Shown piece after piece: positions 45,227-53,804 of a stretch of DNA of 64,000 nucleotides (its first letter is position 1; each line of letters starts with the position of its first letter). Under the pieces are notes generated by a model. That model was not told the origin of the DNA. It ran no database searches and worked only from the letters and a program-made list of their open reading frames with translations. The stretch is from contig NZ_BACI01000117.1 in the NCBI RefSeq assembly GCF_000225505.1, forward strand, positions 1 to 64,000, given 5' to 3'. The stretch is from Gordonia alkanivorans NBRC 16433. Its GTDB lineage: Bacteria > Actinomycetota > Actinomycetes > Mycobacteriales > Mycobacteriaceae. The translations under genes were made by a program, and so were the position numbers.

Positions 45227-46081
45227 TCAGCCCTGGTGATCCGAGGTCACCGCGAGGTCCTTCGCGGCGTCGAACTCTGCCCGGAGAGTGTTCAGCCGGG
45301 CGTCGGCGAACTCGAGTGAGTCCGAACCCAGGAGCTGGTGCAGCGGCGCGTCGCCCTCCACGGCGACGGTGATGATGGCCGCCGCGGCGCGGACCGGATC
45401 GCCCAGCTGGGTGCCGGGCATGGCCTGGTGTGCCCGGGTCATCTCGCGGATGGCGGGATAGGCGTCGACCGTGGACTCGGGCAGACCCAGCGAGGTGGCA
45501 CGCAGGAAGTCGGTCCGCAGGTACCCGGGTTCGATCAGGTTGACCGAAATGTCGAAGTCGGCGATCTCGGCGGCGAGCGACTCGGTGAGGCCCTCCAGTG
45601 CGAACTTGCCTGCGCTGTACAGGCCCCAACCGGGGAACGTGGTCAGGCCGAGGATCGACGACACGTTGATGATGTGGCCACCGCGGCGTGCCCGCATCTG
45701 GGGGAGCGTTGCCCGCAGCACGTTCCAGACCCCGAAGATCTGAACGTCGAACATGTCGCGGGCCTCGGCGTCGGTGACCTCCTCGACTGCGGCGAGGAAG
45801 CCGTAGCCCGCATTGTTGACCACCACGTCGATGCCGCCGAACCGATCGTGCGTGGCCGCGACCGCAGCGGTGACCTCGGCTTCGTCGGCGAGCGACACCT
45901 GCAGGGGGAGAAAGTGACTCGTGTCGATGCCGGCGAGGGCCTCGGTCAGTCGATCCGTCGAGCGTGTGGTGGCGGCGACGTTGTCACCGCGCTGCAGCAG
46001 TTGCGTGACCAGCTCCAGGCCGAGGCCGCGCGAGGCGCCGGTGACGAACCAGGTGGCCGGACGATCGGTGGGGTAGCTCAT
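45227..46081 (-). CDS. Short-chain dehydrogenase/reductase
   Basis: 284 residues. Cofactor motif TGASRGLG near residues 13-20, NNAG, catalytic Ser in NVSSILG and YSAGK (Tyr and Lys). The ATTRSTDRL stretch after beta 2 suggests NADP preference. ATG 46081 has a strong AGGAGG site. Divergent from an XRE regulator whose operator-like repeats lie between, so it is probably that regulator's target. Substrate unknown. Confidence 0.92.
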   Translation of the reverse strand: MSYPTDRPATWFVTGASRGLGLELVTQLLQRGDNVAATTRSTDRLTEALAGIDTSHFLPLQVSLADEAEVTAAVAATHDRFGGIDVVVNNAGYGFLAAVEEVTDAEARDMFDVQIFGVWNVLRATLPQMRARRGGHIINVSSILGLTTFPGWGLYSAGKFALEGLTESLAAEIADFDISVNLIEPGYLRTDFLRATSLGLPESTVDAYPAIREMTRAHQAMPGTQLGDPVRAAAAIITVAVEGDAPLHQLLGSDSLEFADARLNTLRAEFDAAKDLAVTSDHQG

Positions 46082-46178
46082 GATTGCCTCCTGTGTGCTC
46101 CGGCTCGTCTCTCGAACCGGTGGCACCAGAATCGCGCCGCGAAAGGCCCTGTGGGACGTCATAACTGATCACGTCGAA

Positions 46179-46214
46179 CCCAGGACCGCGCAACCTGGGA
46201 TTGAGAGACCCAGG
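46179..46214. promoter_or_regulatory. CCCAGG repeats between SDR and XRE genes
   Basis: CCCAGG (46179-46184) and CCTGGG (46194-46199) form an inverted repeat with a 9-bp spacer, and a third CCCAGG lies at 46209-46214, in the divergent promoter region. Likely operator of the adjacent MmyB-type regulator. Confidence 0.5.
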
Positions 46215-46246
46215 CACGGTCCGCACCGGACGCGCATGATGTGGTC

Positions 46247-47128
46247 ATGGCCGATCTGAATCGAGAACTCGCGGATTTCCTCCGCCGTGCTCGGGCCGCG
46301 CGCGATCCGCAACAGGCCGGCCTCCCCGATGACGGGCGGGTTCGCCGCGTCAAGGGACTGCGGCGCGAAGAGGTGGCCGTGCTCGCCGGGGTGTCCACCG
46401 ACTACTACACGCGTCTCGAGCAGGGCCGGCGCATCGTCCCGTCGACGCAGGTCATCGACGCGGTCGCGCGTGCCCTCGGGCTCGACGACGTGGGGCGTAC
46501 CCACCTGCATGACCTCGTCTCGGCGACGCGGACTTCGCGGGCGGCTGTACGGTCGCGTTCAGCGGTGCAGCGCGTGCGACCCGGACTGCGCCGGTTGCTC
46601 GACTCACTCGACGCGCATCCCGCGCTGGTCCTCGGCCGCCGGACCGAAGTGCTGGCGGCCAACCGGATGGCGTGTGCGTTGTTCGCCGACTTCGAGCGCA
46701 TGCCCGGACGCGAACGGAACTACGCCCGCTGGATGCTGCTCTCCGACGACGCGCGCAGCCTCTTCGTGGACTGGGAGGTGCAGGCCCGCAACGCAGTAGA
46801 GGCGCTCCGGCTCGAGGCCGGACGCGCGCCGGAGGATCGCGACCTCATCGAACTGGTCGGGGAGCTGTCGGTGTCGAGTCCGGAGTTCCGGCGGTGGTGG
46901 TCGGAACATCAGGTCCACCAGCGGACCTTCGGTTCGAAGCGACTCGTCCACCCGGTCGTCGGCGACCTCACCGTCGATTACGAGACCTTCGAGTTGCCCG
47001 GAGACAACGAACAGGCCCTCTACATCTACACGACCGAGCCGGGATCGTCGTCCCGCCAAGCGATCGCGATCCTGGCGAGCTGGAGTCAGCCCGCGCGCGA
47101 ACCGGAGTCCGAACCATCGGACGGCTGA
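46247..47128 (+). CDS. XRE-family regulator with MmyB-like ligand domain
   Basis: 293 residues from ATG 46247 (GTG 46241 also in frame). A lambda-type helix-turn-helix (KGLRREEVAVLAGVSTDYYTRLEQG, about 36-60) is followed by an MmyB PAS-like domain (LGRRTEVLAANRMACALF; AREPEYARW-like NYARWML) that binds lipid or methylenomycin-like ligands in S. coelicolor. Such regulators commonly control a divergent SDR, as here. The last 43 nt overlap the convergent MDMPI-type gene. Confidence 0.9.
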   Translation: MADLNRELADFLRRARAARDPQQAGLPDDGRVRRVKGLRREEVAVLAGVSTDYYTRLEQGRRIVPSTQVIDAVARALGLDDVGRTHLHDLVSATRTSRAAVRSRSAVQRVRPGLRRLLDSLDAHPALVLGRRTEVLAANRMACALFADFERMPGRERNYARWMLLSDDARSLFVDWEVQARNAVEALRLEAGRAPEDRDLIELVGELSVSSPEFRRWWSEHQVHQRTFGSKRLVHPVVGDLTVDYETFELPGDNEQALYIYTTEPGSSSRQAIAILASWSQPAREPESEPSDG

Positions 47129-47709
47129 GGTGCACTCGCCGGGACGCGCCCGCTGAAGCACATCAGGATGTCGCGGATCGGAGCCTCGACGACCTGACCC
47201 GACCCGGCTGCGAAGTCGACGTCGGTGGCCTCGAACCGGAGCCCGCGGTTGCGGCGTCGGGCGAAGAACGGGAAGGCGACATCCCAGATCTCCTGTGCCG
47301 CGGCCGCGGCGGCGTCGACCGGCATCGGTCGATCGATCCCGAGCGGAACGGCGATGTCCTGGCCGTGGAGGAGGGAATCGATGAGGGGCGCCCGCTCGTT
47401 GGTCGCGAACGGGTGACGTCGTGAGCCGACCATCGCGCGGAGTTTGTCCGCGGCCTCGCGCGGTGGTGTCTGATCGCGGACGGCCATCTCGCGGATCATC
47501 GTGTTGAACCGGAAGCCGTACCGAACGGCTGCCGGGATGACCTGGCGGGCGCCCGCGTGTGATTGGGTGAGATGCACTGCAACGTCGCGGACCGTCCATC
47601 CGGCACAGAGCGACGGTGTCGCGAGTTGTTCTTCGGACAGGGATTCGATCAGTGCGGCGAGGTCGATCCGCTGCTCGTCGATGTGCTTCCACAGGGTGTC
47701 ACTGTCCAT
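47086..47709 (-). CDS. Maleylpyruvate isomerase-type mycothiol-dependent enzyme (TIGR03083 family)
   Basis: 207 residues, DinB-like four-helix bundle: SEEQLATPSLCAGWTVRDVAVHLTQSHAG near 25-55, LIDSLLHGQDIAVPLG near 110, with His residues for the metal. Members bind mycothiol. The C-terminal 20 residues are Ser/Asp-rich and overlap the XRE gene antisense. ATG 47709; the divergent MarR gene shares an operator with its -10 (TAATAT). Confidence 0.87.
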   Translation of the reverse strand: MDSDTLWKHIDEQRIDLAALIESLSEEQLATPSLCAGWTVRDVAVHLTQSHAGARQVIPAAVRYGFRFNTMIREMAVRDQTPPREAADKLRAMVGSRRHPFATNERAPLIDSLLHGQDIAVPLGIDRPMPVDAAAAAAQEIWDVAFPFFARRRNRGLRFEATDVDFAAGSGQVVEAPIRDILMCFSGRVPASAPQPSDGSDSGSRAG

Positions 47710-47728
47710 GACGGGCTCCCGTTCCGAA

Positions 47729-47759
47729 TTAGTCAGGGTGCCTGACCATATTAGTCAGG
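47729..47759. promoter_or_regulatory. MarR operator: TTAGTCAGG repeats
   Basis: TTAGTCAGG occurs twice (47729-47737, 47751-47759), and CCTGAC (47741-47746) forms GTCAGG-GTG-CCTGAC with the first. The group overlaps the likely minus-strand -10 TAATAT (47753-47748) and lies just before the MarR promoter. Confidence 0.75.
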
Positions 47760-47768
47760 AATCCGTAC

Positions 47769-47774
47769 TAACGT
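47769..47774 (+). promoter_or_regulatory. -10 element TAACGT of the MarR gene
   Basis: TAACGT ends 7 nt before GTG 47782, a leaderless configuration. Confidence 0.45.
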
Positions 47775-47781
47775 CAACGGC

Positions 47782-48219
47782 GTGACCGACGAACGACCGG
47801 CCCTAGGCGTCCTGATGTTCGTGGCCCACCGGTCCATCGAACGGCGGGTCATGGCACGGCTCGCCGCCGTCGGGGCCGACGACATCACCCTCGCGCAGAG
47901 TCGCGTGGTGCAACGGCTCGCGCCCGAGCCGATGCGGCTGACCGACCTCGCCGAGCAGGCGGGCGTCACCAAGCAGACCGCCGGTGGCATCGTTGACCAG
48001 CTCGAAGCCGCGGGATACCTCGTCCGCGTCCCCGACCCGTCGGACCGCCGGGCCCGGCTGGTGACTCTCAGCGACCGTGGCGTCGAGCTGTGTGAGATCG
48101 CGGCGCGGGAGGTCGAGGCCATCGAACAGGAGTGGCGCGATCACCTGGGTGCCGACGACTTCGCGGCTCTGGAGAAGTCGTTGATGCGCCTGCGTGAGGT
48201 CACTGACCCCTATCGCTGA
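47782..48219 (+). CDS. MarR-family transcriptional regulator
   Basis: 145 residues. Winged helix-turn-helix LTDLAEQAGVTKQTAGGIVDQLEAAGYLVRVPDPSDRRARLVTLS. No Cys, so a ligand rather than a thiol switch is expected. Divergent from the mycothiol-dependent enzyme gene with shared operator: it probably represses that gene and itself. Confidence 0.94.
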   Translation: MTDERPALGVLMFVAHRSIERRVMARLAAVGADDITLAQSRVVQRLAPEPMRLTDLAEQAGVTKQTAGGIVDQLEAAGYLVRVPDPSDRRARLVTLSDRGVELCEIAAREVEAIEQEWRDHLGADDFAALEKSLMRLREVTDPYR

Positions 48220-48314
48220 AGTAGATCTCGTCGCGCCGACGGTCTCGATCGCGGCGGCGATCAGGTCGTCGGGCAACCACTCCGGGATCATGATCATGAG
48301 TGTCCGGTCATCGG

Positions 48315-49118
48315 CTAGGAGGTGATGGCCCGGCGTTCGTAGGTGCGCAGGGCGAGTCCGTACGATACCGCGCCGATCCCCAGGCTCCAGGCGATCGCGG
48401 CGATCACACTGCTCGTGGAAACCGTTGCGGCGGTGAGGGCTCCTCGGAGAACCTCGATCACCGGGGTGAACGGCTGGTACTCGGCGAACTGTTTGACGCC
48501 GACGGGCAACGAGTCGGCGGGAACGAAACCCGTGCTGAGGAACGGCATGATCGTCAGGAACATCGGCGAGTTGCTTGCGGTTTCGACGGTGTCCGCGGCG
48601 AGGCCCAGGTAGATCGCGAGCCAGATCAGGGCAATCGAGAACAACCCGGTGATGCCCAGGGCTCCGAGCCACCCGAGTGGGTCGACGTTGGGGCGGAAGC
48701 CGAGGGCGATCGCCACCGCGAGAACGACCGCGATGCTGAACAGCGCCTGGATGAGGCTGGCCAGGACATGTCCGACGAGCACCGATGACCGTCCGATGTC
48801 CATGGTGCGGAAGCGGTTGATGATCCCCGAGGTCATGTCCATCGCGACGACGATTGCCGAGCCTTGCACGGCTGACGCGATCGTCACCAGGATGATGCCG
48901 GGGACGACGTAGTCGAGGTATGCGGCGCGCCCGGTGGCCCCGCCGGACGTGGTCATCCCGGCGCCGAGCTGCCCGCCGAAGACGAAGACGAACAGCAGCA
49001 GGAACACCACCGGCAGACCCACCAGCATGATGGTCAGCGACGGGTACTTGACGAGCCGCCGGAGGTTGCGGCGCAACATGACCCGGGAGTCGGACACGGC
49101 ATAGGTGAGTGTGCTCAT
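48315..49118 (-). CDS. ABC-2 type exporter permease, DrrB-like
   Basis: 267 residues with six transmembrane helices and the ABC-2 pattern YLDYVVPGIILVTIASAVQGSAIVVAMDMTSGIINRFRTMDI. The family exports lipids or drugs such as daunorubicin. ATG 49118 shares one base with the ATPase stop (TGATG). The last of three coupled genes after a MarR/GbsR-like regulator. Confidence 0.92.
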   Translation of the reverse strand: MSTLTYAVSDSRVMLRRNLRRLVKYPSLTIMLVGLPVVFLLLFVFVFGGQLGAGMTTSGGATGRAAYLDYVVPGIILVTIASAVQGSAIVVAMDMTSGIINRFRTMDIGRSSVLVGHVLASLIQALFSIAVVLAVAIALGFRPNVDPLGWLGALGITGLFSIALIWLAIYLGLAADTVETASNSPMFLTIMPFLSTGFVPADSLPVGVKQFAEYQPFTPVIEVLRGALTAATVSTSSVIAAIAWSLGIGAVSYGLALRTYERRAITS

Positions 49119-50101
49119 CACGCGGCTCCGGACGTGTCGGCGTCGGTCTCGACGGGTTCCTCGGCCGGCGCACCGGTGAGGGCGAAGAAGACGTCGTCGA
49201 GGGTGGGGGTGTGGACGTGGACGTCGGCAACCTCCACGTCCGCAGCGTCGAGCAGATTGAGTGTGGTGCGGATGGTGGACACCGTGTCGTCGGTGGCGAT
49301 GTCGAGCCGGTGTGACTCGACGATCGGCCGTGCGGAGGGGAGCAGCCGTCGGGCGGAGTCGAAGGCTTCGTCGTCGGGGAACGTGAGACGCACCTCGGAA
49401 TCGTGCACCCGCTTCTTCAGTTCCGCCGCAGTGCCTTCGGCGACGATGTGGCCGTGATCGAGCACGGCGATGCGATCGGCGAGCTGGTCGGCTTCCTCCA
49501 GGTACTGGGTGGTGAGGAAGATCGTGACCCCGTCTCCGGCGAGGCCGGTGATGATGTCCCACAACACCCGTCGGCTTCGCGGGTCGAGCCCGGTCGTCGG
49601 CTCGTCGAGGAAGATGACGCGCGGGGTGGACACGAGGGTCATCGCGAGGTCGAGGCGGCGGCGCATGCCGCCGGAGTAGGTCGACACCGCCCGGTCCGCG
49701 GCGCCGGTGAGGTCGAACTGTTCGAGCAGATCGTCTGCGCGCCGCCGGCCGGCCGCACGTCCGAGGTGACGGAGATCTGCCATGAGGGTCAGGTTCTCGC
49801 GGCCGGTGAACAGGTCGTCGATGGCGACGTACTGGCCGGTGACTCCGATGATCGATCGCACCGCGCGGGCATCGGTCACCGTGTCGTGGCCGTCGATGGT
49901 CACACTGCCGGAGTCGGCGGGGAACAGTGTCGAGGCGATGCTCACCGTCGTCGTCTTGCCCGAACCGTTGGGCCCCAGCAGTGCGGTCACCGAACCGGCT
50001 GGAACAGTCAGATCGATACCGCTCAGAACCTGGTGCTCGCCATAGCTTTTCGCCAGTCCGCGGATGAGGATCTCGGCGCCGGTGGTCTCTCTGTGGGTCA
50101 T
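49118..50101 (-). CDS. ABC exporter ATPase, DrrA-like
   Basis: 327 residues. Walker A GPNGSGKTTT, signature YSGGMRRRLDLA, Walker B IFLDEPTTGLD, and the C-terminal DrrA-type extension (VADVHVHTPTLDDVFFALTG, about 280-305). ATG 50101 overlaps the regulator stop as ATGA. The in-frame ATG at 50173 belongs to the regulator gene. Drives export by the permease downstream; cargo unknown. Confidence 0.93.
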   Translation of the reverse strand: MTHRETTGAEILIRGLAKSYGEHQVLSGIDLTVPAGSVTALLGPNGSGKTTTVSIASTLFPADSGSVTIDGHDTVTDARAVRSIIGVTGQYVAIDDLFTGRENLTLMADLRHLGRAAGRRRADDLLEQFDLTGAADRAVSTYSGGMRRRLDLAMTLVSTPRVIFLDEPTTGLDPRSRRVLWDIITGLAGDGVTIFLTTQYLEEADQLADRIAVLDHGHIVAEGTAAELKKRVHDSEVRLTFPDDEAFDSARRLLPSARPIVESHRLDIATDDTVSTIRTTLNLLDAADVEVADVHVHTPTLDDVFFALTGAPAEEPVETDADTSGAA

Positions 50102-50610
50102 GACCGTGTGCCCTCCGGCGGGGAGGCCGGGATCTCGCCGGCCGCGATGAGCACCTCGCGTTCCTTCTGCCATTCGGCGTACAGGGCCGGGATGCGGTTG
50201 GTGAGGAACTCGGTGAACGCCGCGATCTCACTCAGGACCGCGCGACGTTCCGGCGGGGCGTCGCGGAGGACCTCGAGTCCCTCGCGTGCGAGCGCCCCCA
50301 GTTCCTCGTACTCGGCGTTGTCCATCCCGAGGCCGCGTGCCGACGTGATGTCGATCGAGATGCGATCCATCCGTTCACCGGCCGCGCGCGACCGCTTCAC
50401 CTGGCCCACGGACTCCAACGTCGTGATGGCGTTGGTGATCGCCGAGCGACTCGCCAGCAGGGCGTCGCTCAGTTCGGCGATCGTCGGGGCGGGCGGCTCG
50501 CACACCGCCAGATAGCCGAGAACGCGACCGACCATCGGCGGATAGCTGTACCGGCGCGCACAGAACCGCGCCATGTGATCGGCGAACGTCAGCTGGGCGT
50601 CGAGTGCCAT
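50098..50610 (-). CDS. MarR/GbsR-family regulator of the exporter
   Basis: 170 residues with a winged helix-turn-helix (PTIAELSDALLASRSAITNAITTLESVGQVKRS). A C-terminal dimerisation helix (about 125-155) is long and acidic. First gene of the regulator-ATPase-permease operon, with a perfect operator 26 bp upstream. Such regulators commonly repress the pump until a substrate appears. Confidence 0.9.
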   Translation of the reverse strand: MALDAQLTFADHMARFCARRYSYPPMVGRVLGYLAVCEPPAPTIAELSDALLASRSAITNAITTLESVGQVKRSRAAGERMDRISIDITSARGLGMDNAEYEELGALAREGLEVLRDAPPERRAVLSEIAAFTEFLTNRIPALYAEWQKEREVLIAAGEIPASPPEGTRS

Positions 50611-50635
50611 GCATCACAGTGTGCGCGCATGACTG

Positions 50636-50659
50636 AGATGACACAAATATGTGTCATCT
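50636..50659. promoter_or_regulatory. Perfect operator palindrome of the exporter operon
   Basis: AGATGACACA (50636-50645) and TGTGTCATCT (50650-50659) form a perfect 10-bp inverted repeat with a 4-nt spacer (AATA), 26 bp upstream of the regulator start. Also only 14 bp from the end of the PPOX gene. Confidence 0.85.
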
Positions 50660-50672
50660 GAAGCGACTACCT

Positions 50673-51158
50673 TCAGTCGTCCTGCGCGTCGAGCTTCGCG
50701 GCGACATCGGCGGGGAATCCGCCGGTGGCGATCGGTCCCCAGTGCGTCGGGGTGACGCGGATCAGCGACTTTCCCTGCAGACGCATCGCGGCGCGGTACT
50801 CGTCCCAGTCCGGGTGCTCTCCGGAAATGCTGCGGAAGTAGTCGACGAGGGCATCCTCGGCGTCCGGCATGTCGAGGACCTCGGCGTCTCCGTCGACCTG
50901 GACCCAGGCGCCGTTGAACTCGTCGGACAGCACGACGACGCTCGCGACGGGGGTGTTGCGGAGGTTCGCGGCCTTCGCCCGGCCGGGGTAGGTCGAGATC
51001 ACGATCCGACCGTCGGCATCGACTCCGCCGGTGACCGGGGACAGCTGTGGCCCGCCGTTGGATCGGACGGTGCCGAGGATCATCTTGTGGCGTGGCCGGA
51101 TGAACTCCAGCAGTGCTTCGCGGTCGACGGCATCGGCTTTCGCAACGGTTCTGGCCAT
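50673..51158 (-). CDS. PPOX-class F420-dependent oxidoreductase
   Basis: 161 residues, split-barrel fold with HKMILGTVRSNGGPQLSPVT and GRIVISTYPGRAKAANLRNTP (F420 or FMN phosphate contacts; K-x-x-N-L-R is typical of the Rv1155-like F420 branch). ATG 51158 lies 7 nt after TAGGGT, a leaderless -10. Substrate unknown. Confidence 0.88.
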   Translation of the reverse strand: MARTVAKADAVDREALLEFIRPRHKMILGTVRSNGGPQLSPVTGGVDADGRIVISTYPGRAKAANLRNTPVASVVVLSDEFNGAWVQVDGDAEVLDMPDAEDALVDYFRSISGEHPDWDEYRAAMRLQGKSLIRVTPTHWGPIATGGFPADVAAKLDAQDD

Positions 51159-51165
51159 GCCGACG

Positions 51166-51171
51166 ACCCTA
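51166..51171 (-). promoter_or_regulatory. -10 element TAGGGT of the PPOX gene
   Basis: On the minus strand TAGGGT ends 7 nt before ATG 51158. Confidence 0.45.
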
Positions 51172-51183
51172 CGCCGCAGCGGT

Positions 51184-52359
51184 TCAGGGCAGAGCGGAGA
51201 TCAGACCGGCGAGAATCGCCGACACCGGCGACTCCTGCTTGCCGTCGACGGTGATGTCGTCGTCGCTGTTGACAAGGATGATGATCGTCGTGTCGGAGTC
51301 GTAGTCGTGGAACAGCGACGAGTTGAAGCCCGGGAAGTCGCCGTCATGCCCCCACCAGCCGTCCCGGTTGCCGATACCGATGCCGTAGCCGGCGGTCGCG
51401 GTGTTCGGCGGGGGAGACGTCAGGATCGAGTCGCGCCGCAGTTGCTGTGTCGAAGGATTGAGCACGCCCCGGCCGGTGAACAAGGCGTCACCCCACCGCT
51501 GCAGATCGTCGAGGGTCGAGATCACCGCGCCCGCGGTGAAGGCGAAGGACGGGTTCCAGTTCGTTGAGTCGACCGTCTTGCCGGCCGGCTGCCCCTGGCT
51601 GGTCACGCCGTCGACGTGCGGATCCGGGATCTCGACGGACCCGCCCGGCCACGACGAATCGTTCATGCCCAGGGGACGGAAGATCCGGTCGTCGAAGGCG
51701 TCGCGAATCGGCTGCCGCAGAACCCTTTCGATGAGCAGCCCTAGCAGAACGTAGTTGGTGTTCGAGTACTGCCAGCCCGCCCCGGGTGCGAATGCTGGCG
51801 GCAACGACCTCGCGGTGTCGACGAGTTGGGTTGGCGGCCAGTCGTATCCGGGATCGGCGAAGAACCTCTGTGTGAAGGCGTCGGACAGGGTGTAGGACGG
51901 GATGCCGCTGGTCATGTCCGCGACCTGACGGACGGTCGCGTTCCCGTTGGGTGCGTCGGGGACGTACTCGCTGATCGGATCGTCGAGCGAGACCCGCCCG
52001 TCCTGGACGAGTTGCAGCAGGATCGTCGCGGTCATCGTCTTGGTGAGCGAGCCGATGCGGGTGTGATCGGAGGCGGTGATCGGCCGGTCCTCGCCCTCGA
52101 CAGCAGTGCCGGCCGTGCCCGTCCAGATGCCCGCCGGCGAGATGACGCGAGCGATGACGCCGGGGAATCCGCCGGATGATCGGAGGTCGTCGAGCACCTG
52201 CTGGAAGGCCGCGCCGCTCTCGGCGGACACCGAGGTCGGGGTGGTGCTCGACGACTCCGAAGTCGTCTGGGATGGCGAACAGGCGGCGATGCCGAGCACG
52301 GCGGTCACACCGCACACCAGAAGTCGTAGGGCAGTGGGGCGCGCGGGCCGACGGGTCAT
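51184..52359 (-). CDS. Serine hydrolase lipoprotein, class C beta-lactamase family
   Basis: 391 residues. Lipoprotein signal with Cys27 (LGIAAC), then a Ser/Thr-rich linker to about residue 50. The beta-lactamase/D-Ala-D-Ala peptidase fold has SLTK (Ser104, Lys107), Tyr198-Ser-Asn in WQYSNTNY, and the HDG of GWWGHDGDFPG as third box. These are esterase- or peptidase-like members acting outside the membrane. ATG 52359 has GGGAGAGGA upstream. Confidence 0.9.
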   Translation of the reverse strand: MTRRPARPTALRLLVCGVTAVLGIAACSPSQTTSESSSTTPTSVSAESGAAFQQVLDDLRSSGGFPGVIARVISPAGIWTGTAGTAVEGEDRPITASDHTRIGSLTKTMTATILLQLVQDGRVSLDDPISEYVPDAPNGNATVRQVADMTSGIPSYTLSDAFTQRFFADPGYDWPPTQLVDTARSLPPAFAPGAGWQYSNTNYVLLGLLIERVLRQPIRDAFDDRIFRPLGMNDSSWPGGSVEIPDPHVDGVTSQGQPAGKTVDSTNWNPSFAFTAGAVISTLDDLQRWGDALFTGRGVLNPSTQQLRRDSILTSPPPNTATAGYGIGIGNRDGWWGHDGDFPGFNSSLFHDYDSDTTIIILVNSDDDITVDGKQESPVSAILAGLISALP

Positions 52360-52438
52360 TTTGTGATCCTCTCCCGCGGATGCCGGAACAGCGGGCACAT
52401 CGGGCGATCCCGGCGCAGATTCCGCGCTGTCGGAGGTG

Positions 52439-53743
52439 TCAGGCGCGGTGTGCGAACAGCGGGGCCACCGGATAGATGTCGAGTGCGGTGGCGACCTTGG
52501 CTTCGATGGCGCGCGTGCGGTCCGTCGTGCCGAAGCCGCCGGCGGTGGGGCGATCGGGGATCGTGTCTCCGGAATCGACGACGCTCCAGGCCGATCCGGC
52601 CTCGACGAGGGATCGATGCTTGGTCGAGTAGTAGACCGGCATCGGCACGATCGCCACGCCCGGGTCTCCCGCCGCAGCCGCGATGAGGTGCGGGTGGAAA
52701 CGCGTGCTGATCCAGGTGCTGCCCTGCCCGGCGGGCAGCCCGCCGAACCAGACGTCGCAAAAGTTGAGGACGCGCGCACCGTCGAGACGCGAGCCCAGAC
52801 GGAAGGGCACCTCGTAGTCATGACCCGGGATTCCTTCGACGACAGTGACCGCCGATCCCGGGACCTCCCAGGCGTCGAGAGTGTCGTGGACGAATGCTGC
52901 GAGCGCCTCGACGCCCGATCCGCTTGGCCCGGTGAACTTCTCGGTGAGGTCCGACTGCAAGCAGAGCACGACGCCGCCGCCCTGCCCGGGTGTCTCGGCA
53001 GGTACCTCGTCGCGGTAGACCGCCGGTTGCGGCCGGTGCAGCGCGAGCCAGGCATCGTCCCCGGACTGCCGCACGTCGACCGCACCCTCCAGCGCCTGCG
53101 CCGATGCGGTGTCGCGCACGTCGACGATGTCGAACGCGCCCAGCGCCGTGACCAGAGCCGTCCACGCCGGTTCCTCGACCGTCGGCACCAGGCCCTGCCC
53201 GGTGGCCACCACCTTCGTCCCCGATCGGCCGGAGACCGCGGCGGCCGCCACGAGCAGCGACACGTGGTGCGGCCACACGCTGTTCACATATCCGCCGCCG
53301 AGCAGGTGGATGGTGGTCGCCGAATGCAGGAGGTCGATGCCGGCGGTGAGACGTGGCGCCAGCCCGGCATCGAGGACCGCTCGACCGACCCACGACCACG
53401 GGGCGTCGGGTTCGGTCTCGGCGGCGTGGTTCGAGAGTTGCCACAGTGTGTCGACGACGCGCAGATCGGGGTGGGCGTCGCCCATGAGCGCGCTCGCCGA
53501 TCCCGGACTGTGGCAGTCCAGGATCACCTTTGCCTGGGGGCGGATGCGCGCGAGGCGGCGCAGCCACGTGCGTGCGATGAGCTCGTCTCCGTAGTTCGGG
53601 TAGCCGGTCGGTGCGATCAGGTAGATGACCTCGCCCGAACCCAGGGCGCGACCGACAGAGGACTCACTCGCCCGGCGTCGCGCCGATGCCTCCACCCGAC
53701 CTGCCAGCGCGCGAACACGCTCCAGCTGCCCCCATTTCGTCAT
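52439..53743 (-). CDS. Polysaccharide pyruvyl transferase family protein
   Basis: 434 residues. IAPTGYPNYGDELIARTWL at the N-terminus, LLHSATTIHLLGGGYVNSVWP in the middle and STRFHPHLIAAAAGDP near 355 are family marks of CsaB-like enzymes that add pyruvate from PEP to wall glycans. The N-terminal 35 residues are basic and helical. ATG 53743 lies 6 nt after TAATCT on the minus strand (leaderless). Acceptor unknown. Confidence 0.87.
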   Translation of the reverse strand: MTKWGQLERVRALAGRVEASARRRASESSVGRALGSGEVIYLIAPTGYPNYGDELIARTWLRRLARIRPQAKVILDCHSPGSASALMGDAHPDLRVVDTLWQLSNHAAETEPDAPWSWVGRAVLDAGLAPRLTAGIDLLHSATTIHLLGGGYVNSVWPHHVSLLVAAAAVSGRSGTKVVATGQGLVPTVEEPAWTALVTALGAFDIVDVRDTASAQALEGAVDVRQSGDDAWLALHRPQPAVYRDEVPAETPGQGGGVVLCLQSDLTEKFTGPSGSGVEALAAFVHDTLDAWEVPGSAVTVVEGIPGHDYEVPFRLGSRLDGARVLNFCDVWFGGLPAGQGSTWISTRFHPHLIAAAAGDPGVAIVPMPVYYSTKHRSLVEAGSAWSVVDSGDTIPDRPTAGGFGTTDRTRAIEAKVATALDIYPVAPLFAHRA

Positions 53744-53749
53744 GGTGAG

Positions 53750-53755
53750 AGATTA
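53750..53755 (-). promoter_or_regulatory. -10 element TAATCT of the pyruvyl transferase gene
   Basis: TAATCT on the minus strand ends 6 nt before ATG 53743; no ribosome-binding site. Confidence 0.5.
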
Positions 53756-53804
53756 CGGTGACGGCTCGGCTGCGCCACTCGGCGGTCCGGGGACCGGGGT
53801 CGCC

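Noticed and set aside
46241..47128. XRE regulator as part of a toxin-antitoxin system
   Set aside because: The full-length MmyB ligand domain and divergent SDR fit a metabolic regulator; no toxin gene is near.
48220..48314. Minus-strand stretch reading MIMIPEWLPDDLIAAAIETVG as a gene end
   Set aside because: It continues antisense into the MarR gene without a recognisable domain or start signal.
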